A DNA stretch of 14,925 nt from Planctomycetaceae bacterium (lineage in GTDB: Bacteria > Planctomycetota > Planctomycetia > Pirellulales > Pirellulaceae), in assembly GCA_005773145.1 (NCBI GenBank), contig SXHS01000260.1, positions 1 to 14,925 on the forward strand, read 5' to 3'. The notes below the pieces were generated by a model that ran no database searches, had not been told where the DNA came from, and saw only the letters and a program-made list of their open reading frames with translations. A program made the translations under genes and the position numbers. The first letter of the stretch is position 1; each line of letters opens with the position of its first letter. Positions 6,435 through 14,404 of this stretch are shown in pieces.

Positions 6435-8075
6435 ATGACTGTTACTGTAGGATTTGTCGTTGCGTTAGTGTGTGCGGCAGGCGTGGGCGGCGCGGCCTTT
6501 GCAACCACGATTTTTCTCTTGAATCGTTGGCTCCGTCCGTGGCTGGAACAGCGTACCCAGGCCTTGATTCAGGCCAGCCAGCCGAAGAGCGAGGCAAACG
6601 ACCCCGACGCCCTCTCTCCCGATCGCGCTCGGCAGCTCCTGGAAGAACTCCATGACGTGGCGGCCGGCTTGACGGCACATGTGGAAGAACACTCCGTGGT
6701 CATGGACTCGGTCAATACCGAGTTGGAGGTCATTGCGGCCAAGGATAAGTCGGGAGATGTGGCGATCGTCCTCAAATCGATCGCGCGCGTCGTGTCCGCG
6801 AATCGGCAACTCAAACAGGAGTTATCGGAAGCCCAGTCGAAGATCGAGGAGCAGTCGCAGGAAATCAAATCTCATATGTCGATTGCGATGACCGATCCAC
6901 TAACGGGGGTCGCTAATCGTCGTGCCTTCGATAGCGAAATGAAACGTCGCTTGTCCGAGTGCCGCCGCCGAGGCTCGACCATGTCGCTGGTCATGGTGGA
7001 TGTGGACCATTTCAAGCGGTTCAATGATACCTTTGGGCATCAAGCGGGGGACGTCGTACTCCAAGGAGTCGCGGGGGTTCTGCAGAGTGCTCTGCGCGAG
7101 ATGGATATTGTCGCACGTTATGGCGGTGAAGAATTTGCTATCGTACTGCCGGCCACGGAATTGGATGGCAGTGCTTTGGCCGCCGACCGGATGCGTCAGG
7201 CCGTACGGGCAACCGAATTCGCCGTCGAAGGCATCGACCGACCCGTGACCGTCAGCGTCGGCGTGGCCACGCTCCTCCCCGGAGAGTCGGCAGAGGCCTT
7301 GCTGCGACGTGCCGATGAATCACTGTATGCATCCAAGAATGCCGGACGGGATCGCGTTCACTATCACGATGGCTCAAACCACCGTCCCTTTGAATCGGCT
7401 GCCGCAATCGTAGCGGCCATGAAGAAGGCGACCAATGAAATCCAACCTACGGTACCCAACAGCACGGAACCGGCAACAGACACTCCCGACCGACGACGTC
7501 CCGGGGCCACCCCTGTAACGCCTGCGGCCACGATCAAGAACGGCTTAATTCCACGCGAACAATTCGACCGTCAACTACAGGCCGGGTTGTCCGAACACAA
7601 ACGCTACCAAACTCCGATGGCCATCATGGTCCTTGACATCGACAATATTGAGCAGCTTGCGGCCAAGGGTGAGCGAGCCGTGGAACTGGTAACCGATACC
7701 CTCGGCAAGTTTTTGCGGGCCGCCCTTCGGGACACGGACTATATTGCCCCAGCCGATAATGGTCGGTATTTCGTCCATCTCCCGGTCACGACCCTAGACG
7801 AGGCCCAGAGCCCAGCCCAACGCATTCGGCGTGGCGTGGAGGCTTGCAATATACTCTCGTTTCAGGGAGAACCTCTGCTTTTTACCGTCAGCTGTGGCGT
7901 GGCAGCCCCAAGCGGTACCATGGAGTTTCAGGAATTGGTTGGACATGCCGAAGCGGCACTCTTGGCCGCCCATCAAGCGGGCCACAATCGAGTCTATACC
8001 TGGGATATGAATGGCATCCAGGCCGTGAATAATGGCACCGATTCTTCCGCGAAGGACGCTGGTACCACCGCCTAA
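6435..8075 (+). CDS. Membrane-anchored diguanylate cyclase with tandem GGDEF domains, the second degenerate
   Basis: A 546-residue predicted diguanylate cyclase making cyclic di-GMP from two GTP. One transmembrane helix lies at about 6-32, followed by a helical, charged linker to about 147. The first GGDEF domain (about 148-313) is complete: DxLT-like start TDPLTG, metal-binding DVDHFKRFND, active-site GGEEF at 230-234 and an inhibitory site REMD at 221-224, five residues before GGEEF. The second (about 368-523) keeps the fold signature LDIDNIEQL and TVSCGVA, but reads ADNGR where GGDEF is expected, so it is probably not catalytic. A Pro/Thr-rich linker joins them. I chose the ATG at 6435, just before the transmembrane helix; the frame also opens at a TTG at 6369. 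No Shine-Dalgarno sequence is visible. It is on the same strand as the transporter gene, 257 bases apart. The input signal is unknown; no known sensor domain is seen. Confidence 0.92.
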   Translation: MTVTVGFVVALVCAAGVGGAAFATTIFLLNRWLRPWLEQRTQALIQASQPKSEANDPDALSPDRARQLLEELHDVAAGLTAHVEEHSVVMDSVNTELEVIAAKDKSGDVAIVLKSIARVVSANRQLKQELSEAQSKIEEQSQEIKSHMSIAMTDPLTGVANRRAFDSEMKRRLSECRRRGSTMSLVMVDVDHFKRFNDTFGHQAGDVVLQGVAGVLQSALREMDIVARYGGEEFAIVLPATELDGSALAADRMRQAVRATEFAVEGIDRPVTVSVGVATLLPGESAEALLRRADESLYASKNAGRDRVHYHDGSNHRPFESAAAIVAAMKKATNEIQPTVPNSTEPATDTPDRRRPGATPVTPAATIKNGLIPREQFDRQLQAGLSEHKRYQTPMAIMVLDIDNIEQLAAKGERAVELVTDTLGKFLRAALRDTDYIAPADNGRYFVHLPVTTLDEAQSPAQRIRRGVEACNILSFQGEPLLFTVSCGVAAPSGTMEFQELVGHAEAALLAAHQAGHNRVYTWDMNGIQAVNNGTDSSAKDAGTTA

Positions 8076-8111
8076 CCGCGGTCCCGCCAGCCTCCTTGTC
8101 CGGAATCCAGC

Positions 8112-8130
8112 CCGGTTCCGCATGAACCGG
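8112..8130. terminator. Hairpin CCGGTTC-cgcat-GAACCGG downstream of the cyclase gene
   Basis: A 7-bp perfect stem with a 5-base loop, 36 bases after the cyclase stop codon. There is no T-run, so it is at best a weak terminator or an mRNA 3'-end stabiliser. It overlaps the ATG of a 40-codon ORF (8122-8244) with no recognisable product. Confidence 0.35.
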
Positions 8131-8332
8131 CAAGGCCGGCGCGTCTTCACAATCGACCACGTGGGTGGCAAGCCCCTGGGGGGGCATCTATTGGAATATG
8201 ACGCCGGACCGGTTACCATCAAAGGTACGGCCGAGCGTCGGTGAGCGGTGATTCAAACCCGCGCCGTCCGATCTCGTCGTGGCGTGATAAGGCTCCCCAC
8301 GAGGGGGGGCAAGGAACCTTAGCGATTCATTC

Positions 8333-11300
8333 ATGTTTGAACGACTTGGAATATTCATCGCGCGCCGTTGGCTCCTGGTCATCGTCTTTTGGGTGGCCGT
8401 GGTCGTCGTGGTGCGAGCCGTCGCGCCCCGCTGGGATGATGTCACGCATGACGGCGATCTGGCCTATCTACCCGCGCGGATGCCCAGCGTGCAGTGCGAG
8501 CAGCTGTTGGAACAAGCCTTTCCCGACAACCGATCGAAGAGCCAGATTGCGCTGGTCCTGGCCCGCGCCGATGGCCCCCTCAAGCTCGACGATCTCCGGC
8601 TCGTCGACCAGCTAGCATGCCCCTTCCACAATTTCCGCGGAGCCGCGAACTGGCGGGCCGCCGAAACCTTCAGGCAACAGGCCGTTGCTGAACGGACCTC
8701 TGGCAACATTGACAAGGCCATGGCATTGGACCAACGGGCGACGCACTCGTTGGAGAGTGGCCTGGCCTCGTTGGATGAGGCCCTGCGATTGGACGCTGAG
8801 TTTGCGGAGGCATACTACAACCGATCCCTCATCCACGCCGGTCTGGGACACACGGCAGAAGCGATGCAGGACTATCGATCCGCGATCGAACGCAATCCTG
8901 AATTGAAGGATCGACAGAACCAACCCGCCCCTCAAGGGGCCGATCAATGGCCGTTGCTGGATGTGTGGACCCGCCACAGTGAAGTGGTTGGCGACAAGAT
9001 GAGGAGCAAGGATCGTCAGGCTCAGTTGGTCGTGTTGCAACTCTCTAATGAGTTCATGGCGACCGACAATGTCCGTTTGATGCGATTGGTCGGCGCCGAG
9101 GTCGATCGAGTACGCGACACCATTCGAGAGTCGGGTGACGATCAATTGGAAGTTGGAATCTCTGGATCGGCGGCGGTGGGTGGAGATATGTTATCTGCGG
9201 CACAGGAGAGCATCGCGAATACTGAGTATGCCACCGTCATTCTAGTCGTTGCGATCTTGTTAGTCGTCTATCGCGCGCCACTGCTTGTCGCCATTCCATT
9301 GTTGACCATTGCAGTGGCCATGGTCGTGGCGACTGGTACGGTGGCGGGGCTCACGCAGGTGAACCACTTGCCTGGGATGGATTGGTGGAATTTCATGATA
9401 TTTAAGACCACCAAGATCTTTGTAGTCGTCATACTCTTTGGCGCCGGGACGGATTTCTGTTTGTTCCTAATCTCACGCTTTAAGGAAGAGCTGGAAGCCG
9501 GCTACAACAACGCCGAGGCCGTGGCCAGAGCGCTGGCTGGAGTGGGGGAAGCACTGGTGGCCAGTGCCATGACCACCATCCTGGGGCTCGGCATGATGTT
9601 CTTTGCGGAATTCGGCAAGTTCCGCAATAGTGGCCCGGCAATCGGTTTGTGTTTGACGGTGACGCTGCTCGCCTGCCTGACGCTGGCCCCCGCACTCTTG
9701 CGCGCCTTGGGACCGCTGGTCTTCTGGCCGTTCTCGGCATCGCTGGCGAGCGCCCCGGTCAGCGTTGCTCGCTCTCGAGGTAAACGCACGTGGCTATCGC
9801 TGCTCCCCTTCACGCAGCGATCCTCGACCGCAGAGGCCGGTCCCCCTCCCACTCGCAGCTTGCGGTTTTGGGATTGGACCGCACATATGATCGTAACCCG
9901 CCCCGGACGCATTCTGGTGACGTCACTCATTCTCATGGCACCGTTCGCCTGGTTTGGATCCGGGCTCCCCCCCGTCGTGCTGCTCGCCGGGCCCAAACCA
10001 AGCCCCCCGCCCTTGCCATTGGTGGCCGACGATACCGACGAAGTCAACGATCCGGCCGCCGAAGATGGCGAGAATCTCGAATCGGAGGGGGAGGCCTCGG
10101 AGTTGGTCGGTGGGGCTCTGGAATCCACGCCCAACACGGCCTCCACAAATTGGTGTTTCCCGCCGGCATCCTGGTACGACACGAGGAACGGTCGTGAGCG
10201 GGTTACCTATGACTTGCTGACCGAACTGGGCGAGGAACGCCCGAGTAAGGTGGGCACGGAAATCCTGCGCCGACATTACTCATTGGGCGAAAGCGGCCCA
10301 CTGATCATTTTAGCGCACCGGGATGATGCGGGCCTTGACTCGACGTCCGGGATGACCGCCATTGAAGACTTAACCAAGCGTCTCTATATGGACCGCGATG
10401 AAGACGCATCCGAGTCGGACTCCGATGCCACTGTCTCCGACGCCGGCATCGAGTCCGTGCGCAGTATCGCGGAACCATTGGGAGAACGTTCCTCAACACG
10501 CCCAGGCCTCTTCAGCAAGAAAGCTCGACAGAAAGCGGTTTTGCGAAGCCATTCCCTCAGTCGCTCGATTTTCCTGACCAGCGTACCGGCTCTGGAAGGT
10601 GATGTCACCCGGTTTGAACTGGTCCTCAGGGACAATCCGTTCTCGATCGAAGCCACGCGTTTACTCAATCGCGTTGATCAGATGTTGACGCAGTTGGCCA
10701 AGGATCCCGAGTCCTATTGGTACAACACCAAATTCCTATACTCGGGAACTACAGCGGCAATTCGCGATTTGCGTTCCGTCACGGCATCCGACAACGTTCG
10801 CATCATGATCTTGGTGGTACTCGCGGTGCTGGCAGTCATTCTGGTTATCCTGCGGAGACCCTTGGTCTGCCTGTACATGATTGCATCCGTCTTGTTTGGC
10901 TACTATGTCACCATCGGCGCGACGGAGTTGTTGTTCTCTTGGTACTATGGCGCGTCGTTCGCAGGATTGGATTGGAAGGTACCACTGTTTCTGTTTGTGA
11001 TCCTGGTTGCAATCGGGCAGGACTACAACATCTATTTGGCAACCCGCGTCTACGAAGAAGAGCGGTTCCATGGTCCACTCCGCGGTTTACGCCGAGCGAT
11101 CGTCCGCACAGGGGGCATAATCACCAGTTGCGGTGTGATTATGGCCGGAACCTTTATTTCCATGACCACGGGGACTTTGCGGGGCATGATTGAGCTGGGC
11201 GTGGCCTTGTCATTGGGTGTTATGCTGGATACGTTCGTGGTACGCCCCATTCTCGTACCCGCGTTCCTGGCCTTCCTGGCTAACACCAAGCGACAATTGC

Positions 11301-11347
11301 CGTCGCGACGGCGCACGGAGGAAGTGCCCGAGACGGTGGCGGCCTAG
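8333..11347 (+). CDS. MMPL/RND-family transporter with TPR-like insert in the first periplasmic loop
   Basis: A 1004-residue predicted inner-membrane exporter of the RND superfamily, MMPL branch, driven by the proton gradient; the cargo is unknown but often lipid-like. The layout is classical: one helix at about 12-30, a large periplasmic loop, five helices at about 297-457, a helix at about 523-545, a second large loop, then five helices at about 822-982. Family motifs sit in helix 4 (FGAGTDF, Asp374) and helix 10 (AIGQDY, Asp897-Tyr898); the usual Tyr is Phe375 in helix 4. The ending LDTFVVRPILVPAFLAFL is typical. Unusual are a TPR-like segment at about 118-190 (ALRLDAEFAEAYYNRSLIHA) and two very acidic stretches (566-592, 687-704) in loop 2. 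The ATG at 8333 is followed directly by the first helix; no close ribosome binding site is seen. Downstream it converges on the phosphoesterase gene. Confidence 0.92.
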   Translation: MFERLGIFIARRWLLVIVFWVAVVVVVRAVAPRWDDVTHDGDLAYLPARMPSVQCEQLLEQAFPDNRSKSQIALVLARADGPLKLDDLRLVDQLACPFHNFRGAANWRAAETFRQQAVAERTSGNIDKAMALDQRATHSLESGLASLDEALRLDAEFAEAYYNRSLIHAGLGHTAEAMQDYRSAIERNPELKDRQNQPAPQGADQWPLLDVWTRHSEVVGDKMRSKDRQAQLVVLQLSNEFMATDNVRLMRLVGAEVDRVRDTIRESGDDQLEVGISGSAAVGGDMLSAAQESIANTEYATVILVVAILLVVYRAPLLVAIPLLTIAVAMVVATGTVAGLTQVNHLPGMDWWNFMIFKTTKIFVVVILFGAGTDFCLFLISRFKEELEAGYNNAEAVARALAGVGEALVASAMTTILGLGMMFFAEFGKFRNSGPAIGLCLTVTLLACLTLAPALLRALGPLVFWPFSASLASAPVSVARSRGKRTWLSLLPFTQRSSTAEAGPPPTRSLRFWDWTAHMIVTRPGRILVTSLILMAPFAWFGSGLPPVVLLAGPKPSPPPLPLVADDTDEVNDPAAEDGENLESEGEASELVGGALESTPNTASTNWCFPPASWYDTRNGRERVTYDLLTELGEERPSKVGTEILRRHYSLGESGPLIILAHRDDAGLDSTSGMTAIEDLTKRLYMDRDEDASESDSDATVSDAGIESVRSIAEPLGERSSTRPGLFSKKARQKAVLRSHSLSRSIFLTSVPALEGDVTRFELVLRDNPFSIEATRLLNRVDQMLTQLAKDPESYWYNTKFLYSGTTAAIRDLRSVTASDNVRIMILVVLAVLAVILVILRRPLVCLYMIASVLFGYYVTIGATELLFSWYYGASFAGLDWKVPLFLFVILVAIGQDYNIYLATRVYEEERFHGPLRGLRRAIVRTGGIITSCGVIMAGTFISMTTGTLRGMIELGVALSLGVMLDTFVVRPILVPAFLAFLANTKRQLPSRRRTEEVPETVAA

Positions 11348-11357
11348 TGCCGCATCG

Positions 11358-11378
11358 CGGCAGGCAACTTGCCTGCCG
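11358..11378. repeat. Palindromic hairpin CGGCAGGC-aactt-GCCTGCCG
   Basis: A 21-base palindrome with 10-base arms and one central base, 10 bases after the transporter stop codon. As RNA it gives a strong 8-bp stem with a 5-base loop. It resembles the hairpin at 2537-2555, and both are followed by GATGGGCCGTT. It lies between convergent genes and may end both transcripts. No T-run follows. Confidence 0.6.
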
Positions 11379-11402
11379 ATGGGCCGTTTGTCCAGCAGAC
11401 AC

Positions 11403-11452
11403 CACAGGCTGGAAGCCTATGCCACTTTCCACAAGCTCGAAGCCTAGGCCAC
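11403..11452. repeat. Two tandem copies of a 23-base intergenic repeat
   Basis: Unit A (11403-11425) and unit B (11430-11452) match at 20 of 23 positions with a 27-base period. Both share the core GAAGCCTA followed by GCCAC after one variable base. Unit A can fold AGGCT-gga-AGCCT. Unit B covers the stop codon of the minus-strand phosphoesterase gene. They look like members of a dispersed REP-like family, which the window alone cannot prove. Confidence 0.6.
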
Positions 11453-11839
11453 GGATTCTTCCGCGCGACCCCAGTGCACTTGCCAAGCATCGCGTTCATC
11501 CGGCAATCGCGTGAAAACGGCGCGGCTGACCAGTCGACTCCCCGACAAGTCAGCCACCCATTGGTCTGCCGCATCCTGTCGCACCGTGTAGGTACCCCGA
11601 TCCCATTGCGATACGCGTCCCCGGCCATCACGGATCTCGCCCTCATAGTCCAGATAGATCAGTCGATGATCCGGTAACGCCAACGCGGCGTGCAGCTGAT
11701 GCAGCTCCGGTTCGTGCTCGATGGCCCAAGTGCGCAGTACCGAGCCGTGCTCGAACATGACATCCCAATGCGTGGATCGTATCCCGCCGAGCGAGCCACC
11801 GTCCGGTACTCGATGATGAAGGATCACAAAACGCGACAT
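11444..11839 (-). CDS. Stand-alone LigD-type 3'-phosphoesterase domain protein
   Basis: A 131-residue protein resembling the N-terminal phosphoesterase domain of bacterial LigD, which trims 3'-phosphate or ribonucleotide ends during end joining. FVILHH (4-9), THWDVMFEHG (23-32), DHRLIYLDYEG (57-67) and GRVSQWDRGTY (74-84) follow the family pattern. Against Pseudomonas LigD, as I recall it, His9, His24, Asp26, His58 and Tyr62 correspond to His42, His48, Asp50, His84 and Tyr88, but the Arg52 position is Met28. No polymerase or ligase domain is present, so this is a single-domain form. The ATG at 11839 starts right at the conserved core; an ATG at 11851 and a TTG at 11869 lie upstream in frame. 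It follows the lipoprotein gene after 32 bases, probably in one transcript. Its stop codon lies inside a repeat unit. Activity is uncertain because of the arginine change. Confidence 0.82.
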   Translation of the reverse strand: MSRFVILHHRVPDGGSLGGIRSTHWDVMFEHGSVLRTWAIEHEPELHQLHAALALPDHRLIYLDYEGEIRDGRGRVSQWDRGTYTVRQDAADQWVADLSGSRLVSRAVFTRLPDERDAWQVHWGRAEESVA

Positions 11840-11871
11840 GACGTTCAGCATAGCCGGACGTCGCACCAACG

Positions 11872-14082
11872 CTAGGGGCTCAACACGGTAGCTTCCGCTG
11901 ACCGCTCGATTGGAGTCGGCGTTTGCGTGCTGCCGACTCGTGCCCGTAGCTCCAAGGTTTCTGCCGCCACAGCGGTGACCGTGACCCGAAATACCACCGG
12001 CTTATCTGTCGGCCGCAGCTCGGCTATCGGTGTGAAGTTGAGGGTTCGGTTGTCGCTTGCCACCTGATACTGAATGGCGGGCGGAGGGTCAATCGTCCAT
12101 TGCTTGGTCCCTGCCGGGAGCAACACCTGAAGCGCGATGTTGGCATCCGATACTGCCCGGGCATTGGTAATAGTAACCAGAAACGTCGATTTGCCACCCA
12201 CACGAACGGGGTTGTTAAGGCACTCAACACTCAATTCGAGTCCGCGCTGCCCAGCCAATCCTCCAGGTGGCGGACCGACCGGTTGCTCCGGCAGGCGCGG
12301 CTCGACGGGACCGATGGGGGACGGGGGGAATGCCGGTCCTGGCGCTGGGGGTGACGTGGGTGGCGCCTCAGCAGGCGCCGGCGCGACGGTCGCCGTGAAG
12401 CATCTTTGTTCTATAGTGTTTGCCGCTTCGCGCGCTGCAACTTGGACTTCGTGACAGAAGATGCCCGGGCGCTCCGCGACCAAGTTGATGGCCACGCGGC
12501 GCGTCTCACCCGGATTCAGGGTTCCCAGGGGTAACTCCACCGGACTCTGCCGATCCACCTGTCCCGTGGAGGAGTTAACTCGGGCCAAACCTTCATCGAA
12601 GCGATCCGTGATGGTAACCCCCGTGAGCAGTCGGACACTGTCGTTTTTGACGGTGATGCGAAATTGAACCGGATCTCCCACGTTGGCCCGCTCCTCGCCA
12701 TCCACCACCAACTCCAGGCGCGGCGCTGGTGTATCAACTGACGCCGCATCGGGGTCCGCTTCGAGTTGCGGCGGGGTTGTCGCCTCGGGAGTCAGTCCAG
12801 GTTCCGCCTCGTACCGCGGTGCAGGCGTCGCATCATGCGTGGGAACATTCGCTTCCGTCCAAGTCACCGTGGCCAGCCCTTCCCCGACCACGAGCCTTCC
12901 GGCGTCCGAAGGGGACGTCGGTGGGCGTATCACTTGGATGGTCACGCTCGTCGGTCCGGACACACCCGCTTGTGCAACGAGTTGCAGCGGGGCGGCGCCG
13001 GCACCATCGGTCGTCACCTCCAAAACCGGCCCCGGCTGGCCATTCATCGTCACCGGTTGCCCACCAATGACTTCGTAGCGGACGATCCAACCGCCAATGG
13101 GCTGGCCGCTCGTCTGCCGGCGAACGCGCGTCACCAGTGTCGCGGCCTCGCCCAGCCGCGCCACGGCGGAACGGGGCAGACACCATTGTCCGTCCACCCA
13201 GAACACCGTCGCCGTTTGTTGTCGAAGACACCACGACATGACCTGTGGTGCCGAAATGGCAACGTGACTCGTTCCCTCCGTGGGGGAAGTGACCGTAATC
13301 CAAGTCTGTCCCTCGAGCATCCAGATATCATCTTGGGGCATCGGAGTCCCGCGCGTCAGAATGTGTGAGACAGGCGACGTATAAGTCACCGCGTAATCCC
13401 CAGTACGTGTTTGATCCATGTGCTTGCGTATCAAACGACGCAACGGGCCATCATGGGTTTGGTCCACGGCGACGATTGTGCCCACACTGTCGCGGGTCAA
13501 CGACCAGTGAACGGGTTCGCGTGTGATGTAGTACCCATCGGGCCCACATAACCCGGCCCGCAGGCAGACCTCCGTCCCCACCGGCGCGACCACTCGAGGC
13601 GGATAGATCACTAGTTTCCCGACGAGGTTTCCCTCTTCCACGTTGGCCGCCGCGACATCGGGCCCAGGACCACCGCCGCCAGCACACGGTGCGGCAGCCA
13701 TACCGGTGGCACCCGCAGGTGGCCCATAGGAGGGCGGCGGACCAACGACCGGCCCCACTCCGACGGGCGGCGGTCCCAGAGGCGGTGGAGGAACAACGCC
13801 AGTTGCAAAGGGATCCGCGGGAGCAAACGGGCCGCCGGGGGGTGGGACCGTAAACCCCGGAGGCGTACCTCCTGGTAGCCCAGTCGCCGGCGAATGCTTA
13901 TCCCACGGTGCCAAGGTTGTGAACGAGGGGGTCGGCAAAAAAAGTCGTTCGCCATTCGGATCAATTGCGGGAAGACGCAAGGTCCCGCACCCACTTGCCG
14001 CTAGCGCAGCAAGCACCATGCACGACATCCAATATCGATGCCGAGGCCCAGACCCGTCAAATTGGCGGCTCGTCGTCTCCAT
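11872..14082 (-). CDS. DUF11-repeat lipoprotein with Pro-rich linkers
   Basis: A 736-residue predicted envelope lipoprotein of unknown role. The signal sequence has a basic start (GPRHRYW), a hydrophobic core and the lipobox LAASGC with the modified Cys at residue 32. A Pro/Gly-rich linker spans about 60-132. Two Ig-like beta regions follow at about 155-290 (LVIYPPRVVAPVGTEVCLRA) and 291-410. A DUF11-type domain lies at about 453-567 (VGDPVQFRITVKNDSVRLLT), then a second Pro-rich linker at 568-609 and a second DUF11-like domain at 614-736. Such domains are usually structural or adhesive modules outside the cytoplasm. The frame stays open to 14721, but I place the start at the ATG at 14082, because the upstream part lacks protein character and runs antisense into the next gene; the lipobox then has a normal position. 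It probably shares a transcript with the phosphoesterase gene. No Shine-Dalgarno sequence is seen. Confidence 0.85.
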   Translation of the reverse strand: METTSRQFDGSGPRHRYWMSCMVLAALAASGCGTLRLPAIDPNGERLFLPTPSFTTLAPWDKHSPATGLPGGTPPGFTVPPPGGPFAPADPFATGVVPPPPLGPPPVGVGPVVGPPPSYGPPAGATGMAAAPCAGGGGPGPDVAAANVEEGNLVGKLVIYPPRVVAPVGTEVCLRAGLCGPDGYYITREPVHWSLTRDSVGTIVAVDQTHDGPLRRLIRKHMDQTRTGDYAVTYTSPVSHILTRGTPMPQDDIWMLEGQTWITVTSPTEGTSHVAISAPQVMSWCLRQQTATVFWVDGQWCLPRSAVARLGEAATLVTRVRRQTSGQPIGGWIVRYEVIGGQPVTMNGQPGPVLEVTTDGAGAAPLQLVAQAGVSGPTSVTIQVIRPPTSPSDAGRLVVGEGLATVTWTEANVPTHDATPAPRYEAEPGLTPEATTPPQLEADPDAASVDTPAPRLELVVDGEERANVGDPVQFRITVKNDSVRLLTGVTITDRFDEGLARVNSSTGQVDRQSPVELPLGTLNPGETRRVAINLVAERPGIFCHEVQVAAREAANTIEQRCFTATVAPAPAEAPPTSPPAPGPAFPPSPIGPVEPRLPEQPVGPPPGGLAGQRGLELSVECLNNPVRVGGKSTFLVTITNARAVSDANIALQVLLPAGTKQWTIDPPPAIQYQVASDNRTLNFTPIAELRPTDKPVVFRVTVTAVAAETLELRARVGSTQTPTPIERSAEATVLSP

Positions 14083-14367
14083 TTCATGGAAAACGTACCA
14101 TGCTAAATGGCAACATGTGGCGTTTTCACATCGTGGGGCGATTAGGAAAGGCCACCATGTTGGGAAAACAGAATCGATTATGAGGAATAGCCGGTTTGTC
14201 AGGTCCCGGCGCCTGCGAACGGGTATGCAAACCGCTAGCTCGAGTTCGACCGGACGTACGGCTGGCCGCAACAAATCGAGGCAATCTGATCTAGACCTTT
14301 TTGGCCATTCGCGATACGCTTCGGCCCTATTTTTGTTTTGCCATCCGCGACCAACGGCGCAGGGCTG

Positions 14368-14381
14368 CATGCCGTAGCATG
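14368..14381 (+). repeat. Hairpin CATGC-cgta-GCATG in the leader of the secreted-protein gene
   Basis: A 5-bp perfect stem with a 4-base loop, 10 bases before the GGAG of the rightward gene. It could be an operator half-site pair or a leader hairpin. It is short enough to be chance. Confidence 0.25.
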
Positions 14382-14391
14382 ATCCCGATCT

Positions 14392-14395
14392 GGAG
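14392..14395 (+). promoter_or_regulatory. Ribosome binding site GGAG
   Basis: GGAG lies 9 bases before the ATG at 14405, a normal distance. It is the clearest ribosome binding site in the window and supports this start for the truncated rightward gene. Confidence 0.6.
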
Positions 14396-14404
14396 TTCAG
14401 ACCG

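Larger units (their letters stand above)
14083..14404. other. Divergent intergenic region between lipoprotein and secreted-protein genes
   Basis: This 322-base gap must hold promoters for both neighbours, but no convincing -35/-10 pair is visible on either strand. It contains an imperfect 14-base direct repeat (14301-14314 and 14337-14350), a 5-bp hairpin at 14368-14381 and the ribosome binding site of the rightward gene. The minus-strand frame open across it is an upstream extension of the lipoprotein ORF and is not taken as coding. Confidence 0.55.

Noticed and set aside
9502..10182. 226-codon minus-strand ORF inside the transporter gene
   Set aside because: It is antisense to conserved transmembrane and loop sequence of the transporter and shows no domain of its own.
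11358..11452. Possible CRISPR array or insertion-sequence end
   Set aside because: Only two short units with a 4-base gap between them, no spacers, no transposase and no target duplication are visible.
8333..14082. A joint system of transporter, phosphoesterase and lipoprotein
   Set aside because: The transporter faces the other two genes and is separated by a terminator-like repeat region. Nothing in the sequence links their functions.
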